From contig NZ_LHZA01000135.1 of NCBI RefSeq assembly GCF_001580535.1, positions 1 to 44,059 on the forward strand: 44,059 nucleotides of DNA, given 5' to 3'. Shown here in pieces: positions 41,731 through 44,059 of the stretch; position 1 is the stretch's first letter; each line of letters opens with the position of its first letter. A program made the position numbers and the translations under genes. The notes below the pieces were generated by a model. It was not told the DNA's origin and ran no database searches. It worked only from the letters and a program-made list of their open reading frames with translations. The DNA is from Acetobacter cerevisiae (GTDB lineage: Bacteria > Pseudomonadota > Alphaproteobacteria > Acetobacterales > Acetobacteraceae).

Positions 41731-43290
41731 ATGGCGCATGATGAGTCAGGCCACTTCAAGCAACGCCTTGGTCTGTTTGACCTGACCATGATCGGCTTTG
41801 GGTCCATCTTCGGCTCAGGCTGGCTGTTTGCCGCCGCCCATGTGGCGGATATGGCCGGCCCGGCCAGCATCGTCTCATGGCTCATCGGCGGGGTCGCCGT
41901 TTTGCTGATCGGGCTGGTCTATTGCGAACTGGGCGCTGCCCTGCCGCTGGCAGGCAGCGTGGTGCGCTACCCGGAGCAGGCCCACGGCTCCACCGCCGCC
42001 TTCCTGACAGGGGCGATGACCACCATCGCTTTTTCCAGCCTGATTTCCATCGAGATTGTCGCCGCCCGCCAATACGCCGATGCGTGGATAGGCGGCCTGT
42101 CCCGCAATGCCAGTGGTGACCCTACGCTGGCTGGATGGCTGGTGCAGTTTGCAATTATGGTTGTGCTGTATGCCATCAACCGCCGTGGCATTGGCAGTTT
42201 TGCACTCGTCAATAACATCGTCACCGTCTTCAAGTTTCTGGTGCCGACACTGGTTATCGTGCTGCTGCTGGCCTATATGCACCCCGGCAATTTCAGCCTG
42301 CATGGCTTTGCACCGCACGGCTTTCAGGGCGTGGAGACAGCCATTTCCGCCGGGGGCGTCATTTTTGCCTATCTCGGCCTGACGCCTATCCTGTCCGTTG
42401 CCAGTGAAGTCCGAAACCCACAGCGCACCATCCCCATTGCGCTGGTGGCCTCCATCACGCTCGCCATGCTGGTTTACCTGCTGCTGCAAACAGCTTTTAT
42501 CGGCGCGCTTCCCGCTAACCTGCTGACGGAGGGCTGGAATGGCATTGCAACCCGCCTTGCCCTGCCGTTTCATGACATTGCGGTACAGCTCGGCCTGAGC
42601 TTTCTGGCTCTCATGGTGGTGACGGATGCCATTCTGTCCCCCACGGGCACCGGCAACATCTACATGTCGGCTACGGCCCGCGTGGTCTACGCCTGGTCCA
42701 AAAGCGGCACGTTCTTTCCGGTTTTCCAGCGCATGAACACCCAGCGCGGTGTGCCGGACAAAGCGCTGCTGCTCACCTTCGGTCTGGCCCTTTTCTGGAC
42801 GCTCCCGTTCCCCTCCTGGCAGGCGCTGATCGGCGTGGTCTCCTCCGCGCTCATGCTGAGCTATGCCATGGCGCCCACGTCTGCCGCAGCCCTGCGCCGC
42901 TCCCGGCCTGATTTGCATCGCCCCTTCCGTCTGCCCTACTTCAACCTGCTCTCACCGCTGGCTTTTGCGATTGCATCCCTGATTGTCATCTGGACCGGCT
43001 GGACCACCCTCTGCTGGCTGATGCCCGCCCTGCTGGTGCTGACAGCCATTTTCATGGCCGTTGCCCGGCGCAGCCTGTCCAATGCAGAATGGACGCGGGA
43101 ACTGCGTAGCAGCCTCTGGATGCCAGCTTATTTTGTGGGGCTTCTGGGTCTGTCCTGGTGTGGCCCGTTTCAGGGCACCGGTCTGCTGAACCATGTGTGG
43201 GACGATATCGCAGTGGTCGTGTTTGCGCTGATCATTCACCACTGGGCCGCAATCTGCGGCCTTCAGGATCAGGCAGAACACGCAGCCTGA
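41731..43290 (+). CDS. APC superfamily amino acid permease
   Basis: The 519-residue protein is a polytopic transporter with about 12-14 membrane segments. The start FDLTMIGFGSIFGSGWLFAA is the APC signature for TM1, with the GSGW break, and EVRNPQRTIP after TM6 is also typical. It is the last gene of the M24-dehydrogenase operon (44-base gap, ACAGGAG ribosome site), so hydroxyproline, proline or a small peptide are the likely substrates. Selectivity cannot be read from sequence. It converges with the GntR gene, 29 bases apart. Confidence 0.9.
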   Translation: MAHDESGHFKQRLGLFDLTMIGFGSIFGSGWLFAAAHVADMAGPASIVSWLIGGVAVLLIGLVYCELGAALPLAGSVVRYPEQAHGSTAAFLTGAMTTIAFSSLISIEIVAARQYADAWIGGLSRNASGDPTLAGWLVQFAIMVVLYAINRRGIGSFALVNNIVTVFKFLVPTLVIVLLLAYMHPGNFSLHGFAPHGFQGVETAISAGGVIFAYLGLTPILSVASEVRNPQRTIPIALVASITLAMLVYLLLQTAFIGALPANLLTEGWNGIATRLALPFHDIAVQLGLSFLALMVVTDAILSPTGTGNIYMSATARVVYAWSKSGTFFPVFQRMNTQRGVPDKALLLTFGLALFWTLPFPSWQALIGVVSSALMLSYAMAPTSAAALRRSRPDLHRPFRLPYFNLLSPLAFAIASLIVIWTGWTTLCWLMPALLVLTAIFMAVARRSLSNAEWTRELRSSLWMPAYFVGLLGLSWCGPFQGTGLLNHVWDDIAVVVFALIIHHWAAICGLQDQAEHAA

Positions 43291-43319
43291 CCCTTGCTTA
43301 AATCCTTACCGGGCGCACC

Positions 43320-43889
43320 TTATTTCAACGCGCCACGCAGATCATCCAGCGTGGTCTGGATATGTTTGCGCATCAGCTTTTCAATCTCACGCTTGTTCCC
43401 CGCCAGCCAGCACGCCATCAGGTCCCGATGTTCCTGATTAGCGCGGGTATCAATATCCTGCATGTGCATGTGAAAGCGCACGTAACGATCTGCCGTCACA
43501 TTCAGCAAGGTTAGCACATGGATGGTCGTGGGGCCTGCGGCAGGTTCCACAAGAGCCAGATGGAACAGCCGGTTATAAACCCCGCGTTGCGGGTCCTGCC
43601 GCGCCACCGCACTTTCCAGCTCTTCCAGACAGGCCTGCGCCTTCTTTGCATCCTCTTCCGTCGCACTCTGGGCACCAAGGGCCGTGGCCTCAGGCTCAAT
43701 CAGCAAACGCAGGTGGAAGACATCTTCTGCTTCCTTACGCGTCAGCGGGGTGACGAAAAACCCCCGTTTGGGGTGAAGGGAAACGAGGCCATCCTGTTGC
43801 AGGCGCACCAGCGCTTCACGCACCGGAATTTTGCTGATCTCAAATGCGGCAGCAATGCCGTCCTGCCGGATCGGCTCACCTTCCCCCAC
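43320..43889 (-). CDS. GntR/FCD-family regulator, probable regulator of the hydroxyproline cluster; 5' end abnormal
   Basis: The visible 189 residues contain most of a GntR winged helix (DGIAAAFEISKIPVREALVRLQQDGLVSLHPKRGFFV) and an all-helical FCD effector domain with Asp/His ligands (HLRLLIEPEA, YNRLFHLALV, EHRDLMACWLAG). FCD regulators bind small carboxylates or amino acids and commonly recognise GTATAC-like palindromes, which fits the four operators here. The GTG at 43889 cuts off helix 1, but the same frame upstream encodes the missing part (SRSISDQLYDVLREQILNGE, to about 43940). No ATG, GTG or TTG precedes it until an ATG at 44021, and a TGA lies between. Either a non-canonical start is used or the gene is damaged. 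Confidence 0.85.
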   Translation of the reverse strand: MGEGEPIRQDGIAAAFEISKIPVREALVRLQQDGLVSLHPKRGFFVTPLTRKEAEDVFHLRLLIEPEATALGAQSATEEDAKKAQACLEELESAVARQDPQRGVYNRLFHLALVEPAAGPTTIHVLTLLNVTADRYVRFHMHMQDIDTRANQEHRDLMACWLAGNKREIEKLMRKHIQTTLDDLRGALK

Positions 43890-44021
43890 CTCTCCGTTCA
43901 GGATTTGCTCCCGCAGAACGTCATAAAGCTGGTCAGAAATGGACCGCGAAACAAGCCGCGTCTTCTGCGCGGATTTCTCACACTTGGGGTAATTTCAGGT
44001 TATTTTGTAGAATTCAGTCAT
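43890..44021 (-). other. Coding-like 5' extension of the GntR gene with an in-frame TGA
   Basis: In the GntR frame, codons from 43994 to 43890 read as a natural GntR N-terminus, ending SISDQLYDVLREQILNGE. Upstream, TGA at 43997-43995 breaks the frame, and eight codons further an ATG (44021) starts MTEFYKIT. There is no other ordinary start codon. This is either a nonsense change at codon 9 or a rare start such as ATT. Confidence 0.6.
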
Positions 44022-44040
44022 CCCACAGGAGTCCGATCTG

Positions 44041-44057
44041 GAATATTGACGATATTC
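44041..44057. promoter_or_regulatory. Inverted repeat at the window edge
   Basis: GAATAT and ATATTC form a perfect 6+5+6 repeat about 20 bases upstream of the possible GntR ATG. It is unlike the four cluster operators. It could be an operator for the next gene or for GntR itself. Confidence 0.35.
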
Positions 44058-44059
44058 TG

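Noticed and set aside
1-44059. Search for tRNA, rRNA, transposase, integrase or attachment sites
   Set aside because: No such sequence was recognised by eye; a tRNAscan and IS search would be decisive.

Overview
The window looks like ordinary chromosome of an acetic acid bacterium (Acetobacteraceae, probably Acetobacter or a close relative). The basis is high G+C, the dxs-tlyA, rlmN, argG and trpS proteins, two TonB receptors, many secreted enzymes and a FUSC/DUF1275 complement. The assignment to genus rests on general resemblance; no search was run. I see no tRNA, rRNA, insertion sequence, prophage or CRISPR array.

Region 1 (1-6.8 kb, all +) is housekeeping: the 3' end of dxs, tlyA, a secreted protein of unknown function, rlmN, argG, an FKBP-type lipoprotein isomerase, a small lipoprotein cytochrome c and trpS, with several hairpins between them. 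Region 2 (6.8-16.1 kb) is mixed: DUF1275 membrane protein, MliC-like lysozyme inhibitor, FUSC efflux protein with a LysR regulator, a DUF4232-like secreted protein with a doubtful 5' end, a YqjI-like PadR regulator with a palindromic operator, a SelW-like CxxC protein, an ornithine-cyclodeaminase-family reductase, a secreted DRGH nuclease and a DEDDh exonuclease. Region 3 (16.1-24.3 kb) holds a TonB receptor, an MHS-type transporter broken by a one-base change in a G9 tract and coupled to a LysR gene, and a divergent pair of lipoproteins: gamma-glutamyltransferase and secretory lipase.

Region 4 (24.3-44 kb) is the most interesting part. It encodes every step from trans-4-hydroxy-L-proline to 2-oxoglutarate: epimerase, single-chain FAD D-hydroxyproline dehydrogenase, DHDPS-fold deaminase and 2-oxoglutarate-semialdehyde dehydrogenase. 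These are interleaved with genes expected for taking up and dismantling proline/hydroxyproline-rich glycopeptides: a TonB receptor, two exported DUF885 metallopeptidases, an exported GH42 beta-galactosidase, two M24 Xaa-Pro-type peptidases and an APC permease. Four copies of a near-palindrome (ATCGTATACGTA and a variant) sit in the promoter regions of four of these transcription units, including both divergent intergenic regions. A GntR/FCD regulator closes the cluster, and its 5' end contains an in-frame TGA and no ordinary start for a full DNA-binding domain.

My reading is a single regulon for using plant-cell-wall hydroxyproline-rich glycoproteins (extensins, arabinogalactan proteins). The hydroxyproline pathway is strongly supported by sequence motifs; the glycopeptide substrate, the import route and the identity of the repressor are inference.
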